In this document: piece by piece, positions 25,324 through 35,031 of the stretch
How positions within the stretch are numbered: the first letter of the stretch is position 1
Layout: every line of letters begins with the position of its first letter
Assembly: GCA_039033855.1 (NCBI GenBank)
Contig: JBCCBV010000019.1
Location: 9,317 to 73,316, forward strand
Direction of reading: 5' to 3'
DNA from: JBCCBV01 sp039033855
GTDB taxonomy: Bacteria > Planctomycetota > Phycisphaerae > Phycisphaerales > Phycisphaeraceae
DNA length: 64,000 bases
Notes under the pieces: generated by a model
Databases searched by the model: none
What the model was told of the DNA's origin: nothing
The model's input: only the letters and a program-made list of their open reading frames with translations
Translations under genes and position numbers: made by a program

Positions 25324-28047
25324 GTGATTGATATCCCGTCGTTCTTGGGATCAACAGCGTCATCGCACGAAGCAAAATGGTTTGCCGTGTCCTTCGCGCA
25401 AACAACGACGCACGAAGCGACGCGGCTTGCCGCGTCTCTGGCGCAGGCCGTCCCCGGCGCGGACTTCCTCACCCAGCCCGCGCTGCTCTACGCCGGCCTG
25501 GCCGCCGTGGCCGTGCCCATCGCCATCCACCTGCTGTTCCGCATCCGCCGAAGGCCCGTCCCCTGGGGCGCCATGCGCTTCCTGCTCGAGGCCAACCGCA
25601 AACGCAAGAGCCGCCAGCGCATCGAGCAGTGGCTGCTGCTCGCCGCCCGTTGCCTGCTTCTGGCCCTGCTCGGCGCCGCCCTGGCCGGCCCGCTGCTGCG
25701 CAACCTCGGCGCCGGCGACCGCGGCGGACGCCAGCTCCACCTGGTCCTCGACGCCGGCCTGTCCACCCGCACCCAGACCCCGGACGGAACCACCCGCTTC
25801 CAAGCCCTCGCCGAGCAAGCCACATCCCTGCTCGACCAGGCGCAGCCCGGCGACCGGGTCACCCTCTGGCGCGCCGCCGAACCCGTCGAGCCCCTCTGGG
25901 CCGGCGAATGGGCCGCCGACAGCCCCCAGGCCGTAGCCAGTATTCTTGAGAATACCAGCCCCGGCTACGGCCGATCGGCCTTGCCCGAAGCGCTCGCCGC
26001 CGCCGCCAGCGCCCTCCGCGACGCCGGCGCCCGGCCCGGCCAAAGCCACGTCGTCGTGCTCAGTGACCTGTCCCGATCCGCCGTCCAATCCACCAGCGCC
26101 CCCGACCCCGCCGCCAGGGCCCTGGGCCAAAACGCCAGCGTCCGCGTCCTGCCCAGCACGCCCGGCGTGGCCAACTTCCAGGTCGCCGCCCTCGAACCCG
26201 CCCGCGGGCTGCTCGTGGTCGACGGCGCCACGTTCGCCAGCGTCTCGGCCCGGGTCGAACTCGCCCGCTTCGGACAGAACCTGCAAGAACAGTCCGCACG
26301 ATTGAACCTCGAACTCCTCGGCGCCCAGGGCGAACCGCTCGACCAAACCCAGCGCGTGGTCACCTTTAGCCCGGCCGAACGCACCCAGACGCTCTACCTC
26401 GAACTGCCCCTGCCCGACGCCGCCCGCGGCCCCGCCAACGACTCAGACCCAGACGAGGGCACCGCCGCCTCGACCGTTCGCGCCCAGCCGCTCACCCTCC
26501 GGGCCACGCTCGCATCGCTGAGCCCCGACCGCCCGCTCGACGCGCTCACGGAGGACAACCAGGCCCTGGCCGTATTGTCTGCCGAATCCGAGATCGACGC
26601 CGTGGTCGTCGACGCCCCGGGCCGCGACCCCGCCGACCGACGGCCCGCGCTCTGGGCCCGCCTCGCCCTGGCGCCCGACGATCAGCAGGCCGCCTTCGTC
26701 GTCCGCACCGAAACCGCCACCGGCGCCGAGCCCCTCGCCTGGGCGCCCGCCCGCGTGGCCGTCATCCCGCACCCCGCACGCCTGCGCGACGAAGACTGGA
26801 ACGCCCTGGCCGCCCGCGTGCGCGCCGGCGCAGTGGCCTGGGTCTTCGCCGACCCCGCCTGGCACGACGCAAACGACTCCGCCAACCCCACAAACTCCGC
26901 CAGCCGTACCGCCCCGCCCGGCCTCGACGCCATGGCCCAGGCTTTCGGCCTGGCGCCCCGCCCCGGCGCCCAACCGCGTTCGATTTCGGTCAAGCCGTCC
27001 GCCAACCCCGACGACAACGCCGCCGAGGCCTTCGCCCCCGTGCCCGGCCGAACCGCGCCCGAATCGCTCCGCCTGCTCGCCGCCGAGTGGGACGCCCTGA
27101 TAAGCCCCCTGCGCGCCGAGCGCGCCTTCGATCCCGCCCTCGAGCCCGGCGAAACCTGGCTCCAACTCGCCATCCCCCCAAACTCAAATTCTTCGGAAAA
27201 ACAGAACGACAACACCGCCGCCGAAACCGACACCGCTGGCGCATCCGCCGAGTCCACCGACGGCGCCCTGGACCTGATCACCCGCTACCGCGTCGGGCGG
27301 GGGGGGGTGATCTTCGTGGCCGTGTCGCTGGACGAGGCCGACTCCAACCTGCCCGTCCTGCCGGTGTTCCCCGCGCTGCTGCAAGACGCCACCCGCGCCG
27401 CCCTGGCCGAGGCCGCGGCCGACCCCGTCTGGTACGCCGGGCGCCCCGCGCCGCCGGGCATCGACCCCGCGGCGGTCCTCCAGGCGGAGCGCCTTCATTC
27501 TGGATCAACCGAGAACGACCCCGCCGGTCTTTCCGGCGCGACCCCCGGGGGGGACTCCGGGGCTTCCGGGGGGGCTTCCGGGGGGGCTTCCGGGGGGGAT
27601 TCCGGGGGGCCGGGCGTGTATCGCGACCCGACCGACCCCGCCCGGCGGATCGTTGTCCAGCCCGACCCCGACGCGGGCGACACCGCCGAGCCCGCCCCCG
27701 CGCAAACCGCACGCTTTTTCGACGCCTACGGCCCGTGGTCGCCGCTACCCCCCAACTCCGCCGGCGCCGGCTGGCTCACCCAGCGCCCCGCCCCCTCGCC
27801 CCTGGGCTGGGAACTGCTCTGGATCGTGCTCGCCATCGTGATCCTCGAAGCGTGGATCGCCCGCTGGGTCAGCCACGCCACGCTCGGCGAAGGCGCCCCG
27901 CTGCTCAAACAAATCTTCGGCCACCTCCGCGGCGGCGCCAGCCAGGTCGAGAATCAGCGCCAGGCCCGCGACCGCGCCCCCGGAAGCAGCCCCGCCCCCG
28001 GAAGTGCATCGGCCCGTCCGTCCAACTCCCCGCGGGAGGTCGCCTAA
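25324..28047 (+). CDS. BatA-like membrane protein with degenerate VWA domain
   Basis: 907 residues. The N-terminal BatA domain (FLTQPALLYAGLAAVAVPIAIHLLFRIRRRPVPWGAMRFL, two helices at about 50-72 and 105-127) is followed by a VWA-like domain whose metal motif is lost: LVLDAGLSTRTQ in place of DxSxS. A long periplasmic region and a last helix (about 825-848, LLWIVLAIVILEAWI) complete it. The start is GTG 25324, 2 bp after the DUF58 stop. Residues 15-44 are a 15-residue tandem duplication. A Gly/Ser insert near 740-765 comes from a 12-bp CTTCCGGGGGGG array. The C-terminal tail is Pro/Ser/Gly-rich. Confidence 0.88.
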   Translation: MIDIPSFLGSTASSHEAKWFAVSFAQTTTHEATRLAASLAQAVPGADFLTQPALLYAGLAAVAVPIAIHLLFRIRRRPVPWGAMRFLLEANRKRKSRQRIEQWLLLAARCLLLALLGAALAGPLLRNLGAGDRGGRQLHLVLDAGLSTRTQTPDGTTRFQALAEQATSLLDQAQPGDRVTLWRAAEPVEPLWAGEWAADSPQAVASILENTSPGYGRSALPEALAAAASALRDAGARPGQSHVVVLSDLSRSAVQSTSAPDPAARALGQNASVRVLPSTPGVANFQVAALEPARGLLVVDGATFASVSARVELARFGQNLQEQSARLNLELLGAQGEPLDQTQRVVTFSPAERTQTLYLELPLPDAARGPANDSDPDEGTAASTVRAQPLTLRATLASLSPDRPLDALTEDNQALAVLSAESEIDAVVVDAPGRDPADRRPALWARLALAPDDQQAAFVVRTETATGAEPLAWAPARVAVIPHPARLRDEDWNALAARVRAGAVAWVFADPAWHDANDSANPTNSASRTAPPGLDAMAQAFGLAPRPGAQPRSISVKPSANPDDNAAEAFAPVPGRTAPESLRLLAAEWDALISPLRAERAFDPALEPGETWLQLAIPPNSNSSEKQNDNTAAETDTAGASAESTDGALDLITRYRVGRGGVIFVAVSLDEADSNLPVLPVFPALLQDATRAALAEAAADPVWYAGRPAPPGIDPAAVLQAERLHSGSTENDPAGLSGATPGGDSGASGGASGGASGGDSGGPGVYRDPTDPARRIVVQPDPDAGDTAEPAPAQTARFFDAYGPWSPLPPNSAGAGWLTQRPAPSPLGWELLWIVLAIVILEAWIARWVSHATLGEGAPLLKQIFGHLRGGASQVENQRQARDRAPGSSPAPGSASARPSNSPREVA
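25366..25455. repeat. 45-bp imperfect tandem duplication in the BatA-like gene
   Basis: Units 25366-25410 and 25411-25455 both start CACGAAGC and encode HEAKWFAVSFAQTTT and HEATRLAASLAQAVP. It lies before the first membrane helix. Confidence 0.75.
27541..27616. repeat. 12-bp CTTCCGGGGGGG array inside the BatA-like gene
   Basis: Three close units of CTTCCGGGGGGG flanked by ACTCCGGGG and ATTCCGGGG. The 12-bp period keeps the frame and yields GASGGASGGASGG. Confidence 0.8.
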
Positions 28048-30900
28048 GTGACCCTCGCCCAGGGCGTAACCAACCCGTCGCCATCGTCTGCGGACGCTGC
28101 GCCCGCGCTGTCCGAGCCCGGCCTGATCGAAACCCTCCTCGGGCTCGACGCCAACAGCGCCCTGCGCCTGGCCGACCCCGCCACGCGACTGGTGCTGCTG
28201 CACCCGGTGCCCGCCTGGGGATGGACGCTGATCGTGCTCGGCGCCCTGGCCACGGCCGGTCTTTCGTACCGCCGCATCGCCGGCGGCCGGGCCTGGCGGG
28301 GCTTCCTGGCCACGCTTCGCGCCGCCCTCATCGTCCTGCTGGCCCTGCTCCTGGCCGAGCCGGCCCTCGAACGCGTCGACCAGACCCTCGAACCCGACAC
28401 CGTCGTCGTCCTCGTCGACCGCTCGGCGTCCATGAACACCCAGGACGTCCCCCCGGACACCCCCCCGGACACCCCCCCGGAATCTGCCACCGAAACCCCG
28501 GACGCCCCGGACACCGATGCATCGCCGGCCGCTGCGCACAGACCGGCCGCCGACATCGCCGTCGATCCGATCGGCGCAAACTCTCAAGAACAACCGAACG
28601 AAGAGCCCCGCACCCGCGCCCGCGCGCTGGCCGACGCGCTGGCCGAGCACGCCGCCGTCTTCGGGCCCGACGGCCTGGCCAAGGACCGTTCGTTGGTCTG
28701 GCTCGGCTTCGACGCCACCGCCACGCCGTTGCCCGGCGCCGACCCGCGGGACTGGCCGACGGCGCTCGGTCTCGAAACCCGGTTGTCCGCCGCGCTGCGC
28801 CAAGGGCTCGAGGCCGCTCGTGGCAAACGCGTCGCGGCCGTGATCGTTCTGAGCGACGGCCGATCGCGCGACGCGCCTTCGCCCGAACTGCTCGACCGCC
28901 TCCAGCGCCAGGGCGCCCGCGTGTTCGTCACGCCCATCGGCCAGGACGCCGCGCTCGACCTGTCCGTCGATGCGGTTGATGCGCCCGCCAACGCCTTCGC
29001 CGGCGACCTGACCCCGGTCCACGCCCGCGTCCAGGTCCGCGGCGCGCTGCCCGACCAGACCCCTATCGACCCCGCCCAGGTCGAAGCCCGTCTGATCGAT
29101 CGTGTTACCGGCGGCGTTCTGGACCGCGCCCTTTTGAGCCAGGCTCAGCCCGGCGGCCGGGTCCGCCTCCAGGGCCAGTCCGACACCCCCGGCCCCGCCG
29201 GCTGGCTGGTCGAGGTCGGCTTCGTCGGCCAGCCCGTCCGCTACACCGCGCCCGCTCCCCCGGAAACCACCCCGGAATCGTCCTCCGAGTCCGACCCCGA
29301 AGCCGCCTTCAACGAAACCCCAGAACCCACCGCCGCCGCAGAAACGCCCGCCGCGGAACCCGAGGCCGTTTCATCCGAAATCTCGATTACTTCAGAAACC
29401 GAGAATGAATCGACGACTCGCGAACCGGCCGGCCTCCCCCCGGTCGCCGTAGACCCCGCTCTCGACCCCGCCAGCGATTTCCCGCGCGAGCTGACGTTCT
29501 CCAACAATCAAGAAGGTTTGGAGATCGACTTCACCGACCGCCCGATCCGCGTGCTCTACGTCGACGGCTACCCCCGGTGGGAGTACCGCTACCTGGTGAA
29601 CATGCTCAAGCGCGAGCGTTCGATCGACGCGTCGATCCTGTTGCGCACCGCCGACGCCGCGTTTATTCAAGAGGGCGACACGCCCATCCAGCGGTTCCCC
29701 GTGACCGCCGAGGAACTCGCCGAGTACGACGTGCTGATCCTCGGCGACATCGCACCGAACTACTTCGGCCAGGCCCAGCTGCGCTTGATCCGCGACCACG
29801 TCGCCGTGCGCGGCGCCGGGCTGATGTGGGTCGGCGGGTCGCAGCACACCCCCCGCGCCTACGCCGACACCCCGCTGGCCGACCTGCTGCCCGTGGCGTC
29901 GCCCGCCCGCGTGCTCGACCTGCGCTTCGGCGGCGACGAGATCGACTTCCAGCCCACCCCCGCCGCGGCGCGCCTGGGCGTGATGCAGCTGACCCCGCCG
30001 CCCGGCCTGGTCGGCGACCCCGCCCTCGACCCCGCGCTGCAAACCGGCCCCGGCTGGCCGCGCCTGGCGCCGCTGTACTGGGCCCAGAACCTCGGCACGC
30101 TCCAACCCACCGCCGAGGTGTTGGCCGTGGCCGCCAACGTGCAGACCGCCGACGGCACCGGCAGCGCCCCGCTGGCCACGCGCACCCGCTTCGGCGCCGG
30201 GCAGGTGCTTTACCTGGCGACCGACGAAACCTGGCGCTGGCGGCGCGGGCTGGGCGAGGCGTACTTCGAGCAGTTCCACATCCAGCTCGTGCGGTTCCTC
30301 GGCCGGTCGAGCCTCGAGTCTGCCGGCCAAGGCGCCACGCTGCGGGTCGAGCCGCCCCGGCTGCAGATCGGCCAGACCGCCGTGGTCGAACTCGCCCTGA
30401 CCGACGCCACCTGGATCGAACGCGCCCCGCCCGCGGTGGTGGTCAGTGTCCGCCCGTCTACCGCATCGTCCGCCGGGCCCGACGCCGAACCCACCCAGGC
30501 CCTACGGCTGTCGCGCCAAACCCCCGAGGCCGTCGCGGGCCGGCTGGTCTACTCCGCCACCTGGCGCCCCCAGTCGGCCGGCGAACAAACCCTCGCCCTC
30601 GACACCGGCGTGCTGGCGGCGCTCGAGCTGTCCGCCGCCGCCAACGTCCTGGCCCCCGACGACGAACTCCGAAGACCCGAGGCCGACCGCCCCGCGCTCG
30701 TCGCCCTGGCCGCCGCCACCGACGGGCAAGTGGTCGAGCTCGCCGACCTCGGCCGTCTACCCCAGCTCGTGCCCAACCTGGCCGTGGCCAAGGCCAACCG
30801 GTTGACCCAAACCGTTTGGGACTCGTGGGCCAGCCTGCTGGCCGTGCTCGCCCTGGCCACCGCCGAATGGCTCGGGCGCAAGCGGCTGCAACTGCCCTGA
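28048..30900 (+). CDS. VWA plus glutamine-amidotransferase-like membrane protein
   Basis: 950 residues. Two N-terminal helices (about 52-72 and 88-108) precede a VWA domain with intact metal site VVLVDRSASM (Asp124). Residues about 500-620 resemble the amidotransferase-like fold seen in planctomycete VWA proteins: IRVLYVDGYPRWEYRYL, YDVLILGDIAPNYF, RGAGLMWVGG; no catalytic Cys is evident. A last helix lies near the C-terminus (LLAVLALATAEWL). GTG 28048 directly follows the BatA stop. A TPPDTPPDTPPE insert after the metal site is coded by a 12-bp ACACCCCCCCGG array. With MoxR and DUF58 it likely forms an envelope complex. Confidence 0.85.
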   Translation: MTLAQGVTNPSPSSADAAPALSEPGLIETLLGLDANSALRLADPATRLVLLHPVPAWGWTLIVLGALATAGLSYRRIAGGRAWRGFLATLRAALIVLLALLLAEPALERVDQTLEPDTVVVLVDRSASMNTQDVPPDTPPDTPPESATETPDAPDTDASPAAAHRPAADIAVDPIGANSQEQPNEEPRTRARALADALAEHAAVFGPDGLAKDRSLVWLGFDATATPLPGADPRDWPTALGLETRLSAALRQGLEAARGKRVAAVIVLSDGRSRDAPSPELLDRLQRQGARVFVTPIGQDAALDLSVDAVDAPANAFAGDLTPVHARVQVRGALPDQTPIDPAQVEARLIDRVTGGVLDRALLSQAQPGGRVRLQGQSDTPGPAGWLVEVGFVGQPVRYTAPAPPETTPESSSESDPEAAFNETPEPTAAAETPAAEPEAVSSEISITSETENESTTREPAGLPPVAVDPALDPASDFPRELTFSNNQEGLEIDFTDRPIRVLYVDGYPRWEYRYLVNMLKRERSIDASILLRTADAAFIQEGDTPIQRFPVTAEELAEYDVLILGDIAPNYFGQAQLRLIRDHVAVRGAGLMWVGGSQHTPRAYADTPLADLLPVASPARVLDLRFGGDEIDFQPTPAAARLGVMQLTPPPGLVGDPALDPALQTGPGWPRLAPLYWAQNLGTLQPTAEVLAVAANVQTADGTGSAPLATRTRFGAGQVLYLATDETWRWRRGLGEAYFEQFHIQLVRFLGRSSLESAGQGATLRVEPPRLQIGQTAVVELALTDATWIERAPPAVVVSVRPSTASSAGPDAEPTQALRLSRQTPEAVAGRLVYSATWRPQSAGEQTLALDTGVLAALELSAAANVLAPDDELRRPEADRPALVALAAATDGQVVELADLGRLPQLVPNLAVAKANRLTQTVWDSWASLLAVLALATAEWLGRKRLQLP
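28448..28494. repeat. 12-bp CCCCCGG array inside the VWA gene
   Basis: GTCCCCCCGGACACCCCCCC followed by further ACACCCCCCCGG units. It is inserted right after the metal-site motif and codes for a Pro/Asp/Thr linker. Confidence 0.75.
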
Positions 30901-30990
30901 CGGCTGGGCCGCCCGCGCAGCCCCAACTTGCCCCGTGTGAAGTTTCCTCGCCGGCGCCCCGAACCCCGCCGCCGCGCCCGTACGATGAAC

Positions 30991-31030
30991 CCCGCAAGAC
31001 CCCGCAAGACCCCGTAAGACCCCGGGAACC
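30991..31030. repeat. 10-bp tandem repeat CCCGCAAGAC
   Basis: CCCGCAAGAC (30991-31000), CCCGCAAGAC (31001-31010), CCCGTAAGAC (31011-31020), then a decayed CCCGGGAACC. It lies in the largest gap of the operon (30901-31173), which otherwise holds two GTAGA(T/C)CGAAG copies near 31099 and 31130 and no gene. Confidence 0.75.
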
Positions 31031-31173
31031 CCCCGCAAGCCTTGCACCGCCTTGTGGAACCGCCCGCCCCCGCGCCGCGTCTTGTTTATCGGAGCGGGTA
31101 GATCGAAGAAAGTCGCCCGAAGCAAGTAGACCGAAGCAGGCCTCGCACAGCCCCGCCCCGCCCGGAATCGCCC

Positions 31174-34100
31174 ATGACCGCCATGGAAGCCGTTGCCGCC
31201 GACCTCCGCGGGGTCCGCCGACTCAGCCGGGCCCTGCTCGCCGGGTGCCGACTGGCTCAATTGGCGGTCTTCGCCGTGATCGCCGGGGCGGCGCTGGTGG
31301 CGATCGACTACCTGCTGCGCCTGCCCGGGCCTATCCGCCTTGTGCTCGGCCCCGCGGCCGTCTTGCTCGGCCTGGCCTGGCTCGGGGCACGGCTGCTGCG
31401 CATCCACCGGTTCTGGCCCAGCCTCGACGACCTGGCCCACCGCGCCGAACGCATGTACCCCCAGCTGCACGGCTGGCTGGCCTCGGCCGTCGAGTTCCAC
31501 CTCCACCCCGAACGCTTCGACACCCCCGACCAAACCCGCTCCCTGGCCGAACACGCCTTGAGCCAACACCCGCAAAAGCTCCAAGGCGTCCGCCTCAAAC
31601 GCCTGATCGACCCCACCCGCAGCGTGCGCTGGATCGGCGCCGCGCTGCTCGCGCTGGGCCTGTCCGCCGCCGCCGTGGCCGTGGCGCCCGAGCCCGCCCG
31701 CATCGCCGCCGCCCGCTGGCTGAACCCCCTGGGCGACGCCGCCTGGCCCCAGCGTCAACGGCTTGTCGACACCACCGCCGAGCGCGTCTGGCCGGCCGAC
31801 GGGCGCGTCCGCATCGCCGCGGCGCTCCAAAAGGGCGCCGCCCCCGGCCTGCAACTCCAGGTCCGCTACCGCTTCGAGACCCAGGCCCTGGCGCCTTATT
31901 CTGGCGAAGACCAGCCCTTCGAAACGCTGCTCATCACCCCCGCCTCCGCCGCCGCGCTCGGCGGTGCGCCGCTCGATGCTTCTTCCAACACCGCGGCCGA
32001 AGCCCCTTCCAACGAATCCGCCCGATACGAAGCCCTGCTCGAACCGCCCGCCGACCTGCGCAACGCCTTGCAACGCGGGCAGGTCGCCCGGGCCGAACTC
32101 GTCTACACGCTGTCCGCCGGCGACCACACGCTCGAGTCCGCCCGCGCCCCGATCGCCGCCCGGCCGTCGGTCGCGTCGATCACCGTCGACTTCACCCCGC
32201 CCGCCTACGCCGCCGGCCTGGTCGAAACCCGCACGGCCGAACTCGACCCCACGCCCGGCGCCCGCGCCGCCGCGTCGGCCCTGGCCGGCTCGCAGGCGCT
32301 CGTCACCGTCACCTGGAACAAGCCGCTGCCCGCCGGCGACACCGCCCCCTGGCTCGGCGAATCCGTCCTGCCCGACGCCGCCATCGTTGAACACGCCTTG
32401 CACACCCGCGCGAGCCCGCCAGCCGCCAGCACGAGCGACAACACCCCGCAAGCCACCGGCCTGACCATCCGCTTCCCGCTGCAAGAAGCCGCCCTCATCG
32501 ACCTGCTGCCCGCCGACGCCTACGGCCTGCGCCCGGTCGAGCCCACCACCTTCCAGCTCCGACCCCTGCCCGACCAGCCGCCACGCGTGTCCCTCCAACA
32601 GCCCGCCGGCGACGAGTCGGTGCTGGCCACCGCCCGCATCGACCTGCGCGCCGCCGCGTCCGACGACGTGGCCGTCGAAGCGCTCACCCTCGACCTCCGC
32701 CGGGGCGACACCGCCGCCGCCGCCAGCCCCGACGCCATCGAACAAGCCCAGCCGCTCGACGCCGCCAGCTTCGACCGCCCGGGCCCCGCGCGGTCGCTGC
32801 CGCTCCAGGCCCCGCTCGAACTCGCCGACCTCGGCATCCAGCCCGGCCAAACGCTCTACCTGACCGCCGTCGCCGCCGACGTCTACCGCGACGCCCGGGG
32901 CGACCCCCGCGCCCCGGTCCGCAGCGACACCCGTCGATTGACCGTCGTCGAGCCGCAAACCCTCGTCGACGAGCTGCTGCTCGGCCTGGGCGGGGTCCGG
33001 CGGGACGCCCAGCGCCTCGAAGCCGACCAGCGCGCCGCCGAGCAACTCGAACCCGAGCCCAGCCAGCGCGAACAAGCCCGCATCGGCCGGGGGGTCGAGT
33101 CCATCCAGTCCGCCCTGCGCGCCGTCGATCAGCGGATCGACCGCAACCGCCTGCAAGACCCCGACCTCCAAGACCTGCTCAAAGAAGCCAGCACGTCCGC
33201 CCAGCAGGCTTCCGACGCCGGCGACCGGGCCGAGCAGGCGCTCGCCCGGGCCCAGCAGGCCGCCCAGCAAGCCGCCGAGCAGGAGCGCGACGCCGACCAA
33301 GCGCTGCAAGACGCCCAGCAGACCGCGCAACAAGCCTCTGAGCAATCCCAGAACGAAGCCGTCGCGCCCGGCAGCGTGTCCGCCCAAGACCGTGCCCAAG
33401 CCGACGCCCGGGTCGAGGCCGCCGCCGAGCGCCTGCTCGAAGCCCGCGAACAGGCCGCCCTGGCCCAGGCCGAGGTCCAGCCCGCCCTCGACCAGGCCCG
33501 CCAGGCCCAGGCCGAGGCCGCCGCCGCCCTGCGCAAACTGGCCGCCACCCTCGACGCCGGCGGCGAGATCCGCGCCGTCCGCCGCGAAGCCCAAGAGCTC
33601 AAACGCCAGCAAGACGCCCTGGCCGAGCAGGCCCGCGCCCTGCTGCCCCGCACCGCCGGCCGGTCGCCCGAATCGCTCGCCCCCGAAGACCGCCAGGCCC
33701 TGCAAGACCTCCAGGACCAGCAGCAAGCACTCGCCGACGACGCCGGCGAACTCCTGGACCGCATGCGCACCGCTGCCGAGGTCGCCGCCCGTCAAGGCGA
33801 TTCGCCCGACGACCAGGCGCTCGCTCAAACCCTGGCCGAGGCCGCCGACACCGGCCAACGCCAAGGCCTCGAACCCACCATGCGCGACGCCGCCGAGGCC
33901 GCCCAGCGCAACGCCCTGTCGCAAGCCGCCGCCCAGCAGGCCCGCGCCGGGCAAACCCTCGACGACATGCTCGAGCAACTCGACCTGCTCGAAGAGCGCA
34001 AGCGGCAGGCGCTACAGCGCCGCCTCGCCGAACTCGCCCAACGGGTAGACGGGCTCATCGCCGCGCAGCGCCAGCAGCTCGAAGCCACGCGCGCCGCGGC

Positions 34101-35031
34101 GCCCGACGTCGCCCCCCAGCAGGCGGTCGATCAATCCGCGCTGCGCAGGCGGACCATCGTCGTGCAGACCCAGGCGCAGTCCGAGCCCGACACCGCCGAC
34201 GCCGCCCAATGGCTCGGCCAGGCCGTGCTCGCCCAGGGCCAGGCCGTCACCACCCTCCGCGCCGCCGACGCCACCGCCGCCGCGAGCGCCCAGGCCGCTG
34301 CGCTGCAGGCCCTCGAAATCGCCAAGGCCAACCTCGACGACCAATCCGACCAGGCCGACGAGCAGCAGACCCAGCAAGAGCGAGCCCAACTCCGCCAGGC
34401 CTACCTCGAACTCGCCGACACCCAGGCCGGGCTCATTGCCCAAACCGCACCCTTGGCCGAAGCCGGGCGCCTGACCCGCCCGCAGGCCGCCGAGGCCGTC
34501 AAGCTTTCTGCCGAGCAATCCAAGCTCCAGCAGGCCGCCGCCGAACTCGGCCAGCAGGTCCAGGACACGCTGGTGTTTAAAGAGAGCCACGCCCGCATCG
34601 ACCGCCTGGCCCGGGCCGCCGCCGACCGCTTGGGCCAGCGCGCCGCCGACGCGGCCGTGCTCCGCGACCAGGCCCGCGTCGAAACCCTGCTGCGCGCCAT
34701 GGCCGAAGCGCTCGGTCCGCCCCGCAACAACGACCCCTGGGAACGCCCGCCCGGCGAAGGCGGCGGCGGCGGCGGCGGACCCCCGCCCCTGGTCCCGAGC
34801 GCCGCCGAGGTCAAGCTCCTCCAATCCATGCAGAGCGACCTGCTCGAGCGCACCCGCGACGCCCATCAGCAGCCCGAGCCCGAACTCCAACGCCGGCAAG
34901 ACCGGCTGCGCACCCTCGGCGCCGACCAACGACGCCTCCATGAGCTCGGCCAGCAGATGATCGACCAGCTCCAGCAAAGCCTCCAGCCCGGCGGAGCGCC
35001 AGACGAACCCGACCCGCGGGAAAACCGATGA
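31174..35031 (+). CDS. Giant membrane-anchored coiled-coil protein (DUF4175-like)
   Basis: 1285 residues. Three N-terminal helices (about 27-48, 53-74 and 150-172) precede a beta-rich extracytoplasmic part (about 190-590). A long Ala/Gln/Glu/Arg-rich coiled coil follows (about 605-1280), interrupted by a GGGGGGGPPP linker near 1195. The architecture resembles DUF4175-type proteins seen beside MoxR/Bat genes in planctomycetes; I cannot confirm homology. It may be a scaffold spanning the envelope. Start ATG 31174 (or 31183). Its stop overlaps the next ATG (ATGA at 35028-35031). Confidence 0.82.
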   Translation: MTAMEAVAADLRGVRRLSRALLAGCRLAQLAVFAVIAGAALVAIDYLLRLPGPIRLVLGPAAVLLGLAWLGARLLRIHRFWPSLDDLAHRAERMYPQLHGWLASAVEFHLHPERFDTPDQTRSLAEHALSQHPQKLQGVRLKRLIDPTRSVRWIGAALLALGLSAAAVAVAPEPARIAAARWLNPLGDAAWPQRQRLVDTTAERVWPADGRVRIAAALQKGAAPGLQLQVRYRFETQALAPYSGEDQPFETLLITPASAAALGGAPLDASSNTAAEAPSNESARYEALLEPPADLRNALQRGQVARAELVYTLSAGDHTLESARAPIAARPSVASITVDFTPPAYAAGLVETRTAELDPTPGARAAASALAGSQALVTVTWNKPLPAGDTAPWLGESVLPDAAIVEHALHTRASPPAASTSDNTPQATGLTIRFPLQEAALIDLLPADAYGLRPVEPTTFQLRPLPDQPPRVSLQQPAGDESVLATARIDLRAAASDDVAVEALTLDLRRGDTAAAASPDAIEQAQPLDAASFDRPGPARSLPLQAPLELADLGIQPGQTLYLTAVAADVYRDARGDPRAPVRSDTRRLTVVEPQTLVDELLLGLGGVRRDAQRLEADQRAAEQLEPEPSQREQARIGRGVESIQSALRAVDQRIDRNRLQDPDLQDLLKEASTSAQQASDAGDRAEQALARAQQAAQQAAEQERDADQALQDAQQTAQQASEQSQNEAVAPGSVSAQDRAQADARVEAAAERLLEAREQAALAQAEVQPALDQARQAQAEAAAALRKLAATLDAGGEIRAVRREAQELKRQQDALAEQARALLPRTAGRSPESLAPEDRQALQDLQDQQQALADDAGELLDRMRTAAEVAARQGDSPDDQALAQTLAEAADTGQRQGLEPTMRDAAEAAQRNALSQAAAQQARAGQTLDDMLEQLDLLEERKRQALQRRLAELAQRVDGLIAAQRQQLEATRAAAPDVAPQQAVDQSALRRRTIVVQTQAQSEPDTADAAQWLGQAVLAQGQAVTTLRAADATAAASAQAAALQALEIAKANLDDQSDQADEQQTQQERAQLRQAYLELADTQAGLIAQTAPLAEAGRLTRPQAAEAVKLSAEQSKLQQAAAELGQQVQDTLVFKESHARIDRLARAAADRLGQRAADAAVLRDQARVETLLRAMAEALGPPRNNDPWERPPGEGGGGGGGPPPLVPSAAEVKLLQSMQSDLLERTRDAHQQPEPELQRRQDRLRTLGADQRRLHELGQQMIDQLQQSLQPGGAPDEPDPRENR

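Noticed and set aside
27541..27616. Possible CRISPR array
   Set aside because: The units are about 12 bp and contiguous with no spacers of 25-40 bp, and no cas gene is present in the window.
27087..28979. A 630-codon plus-strand Arg/Pro-rich frame
   Set aside because: It overlaps the BatA-like and VWA genes in another frame, and its Arg-rich composition is typical of frame-shifted GC-rich DNA.
30757..33978. A 1073-codon open frame on the minus strand
   Set aside because: It is antisense to the coiled-coil gene and VWA gene ends. In such GC-rich DNA the opposite strand rarely has stops. Its translation is Gly/Val/Leu-rich without any family motif.
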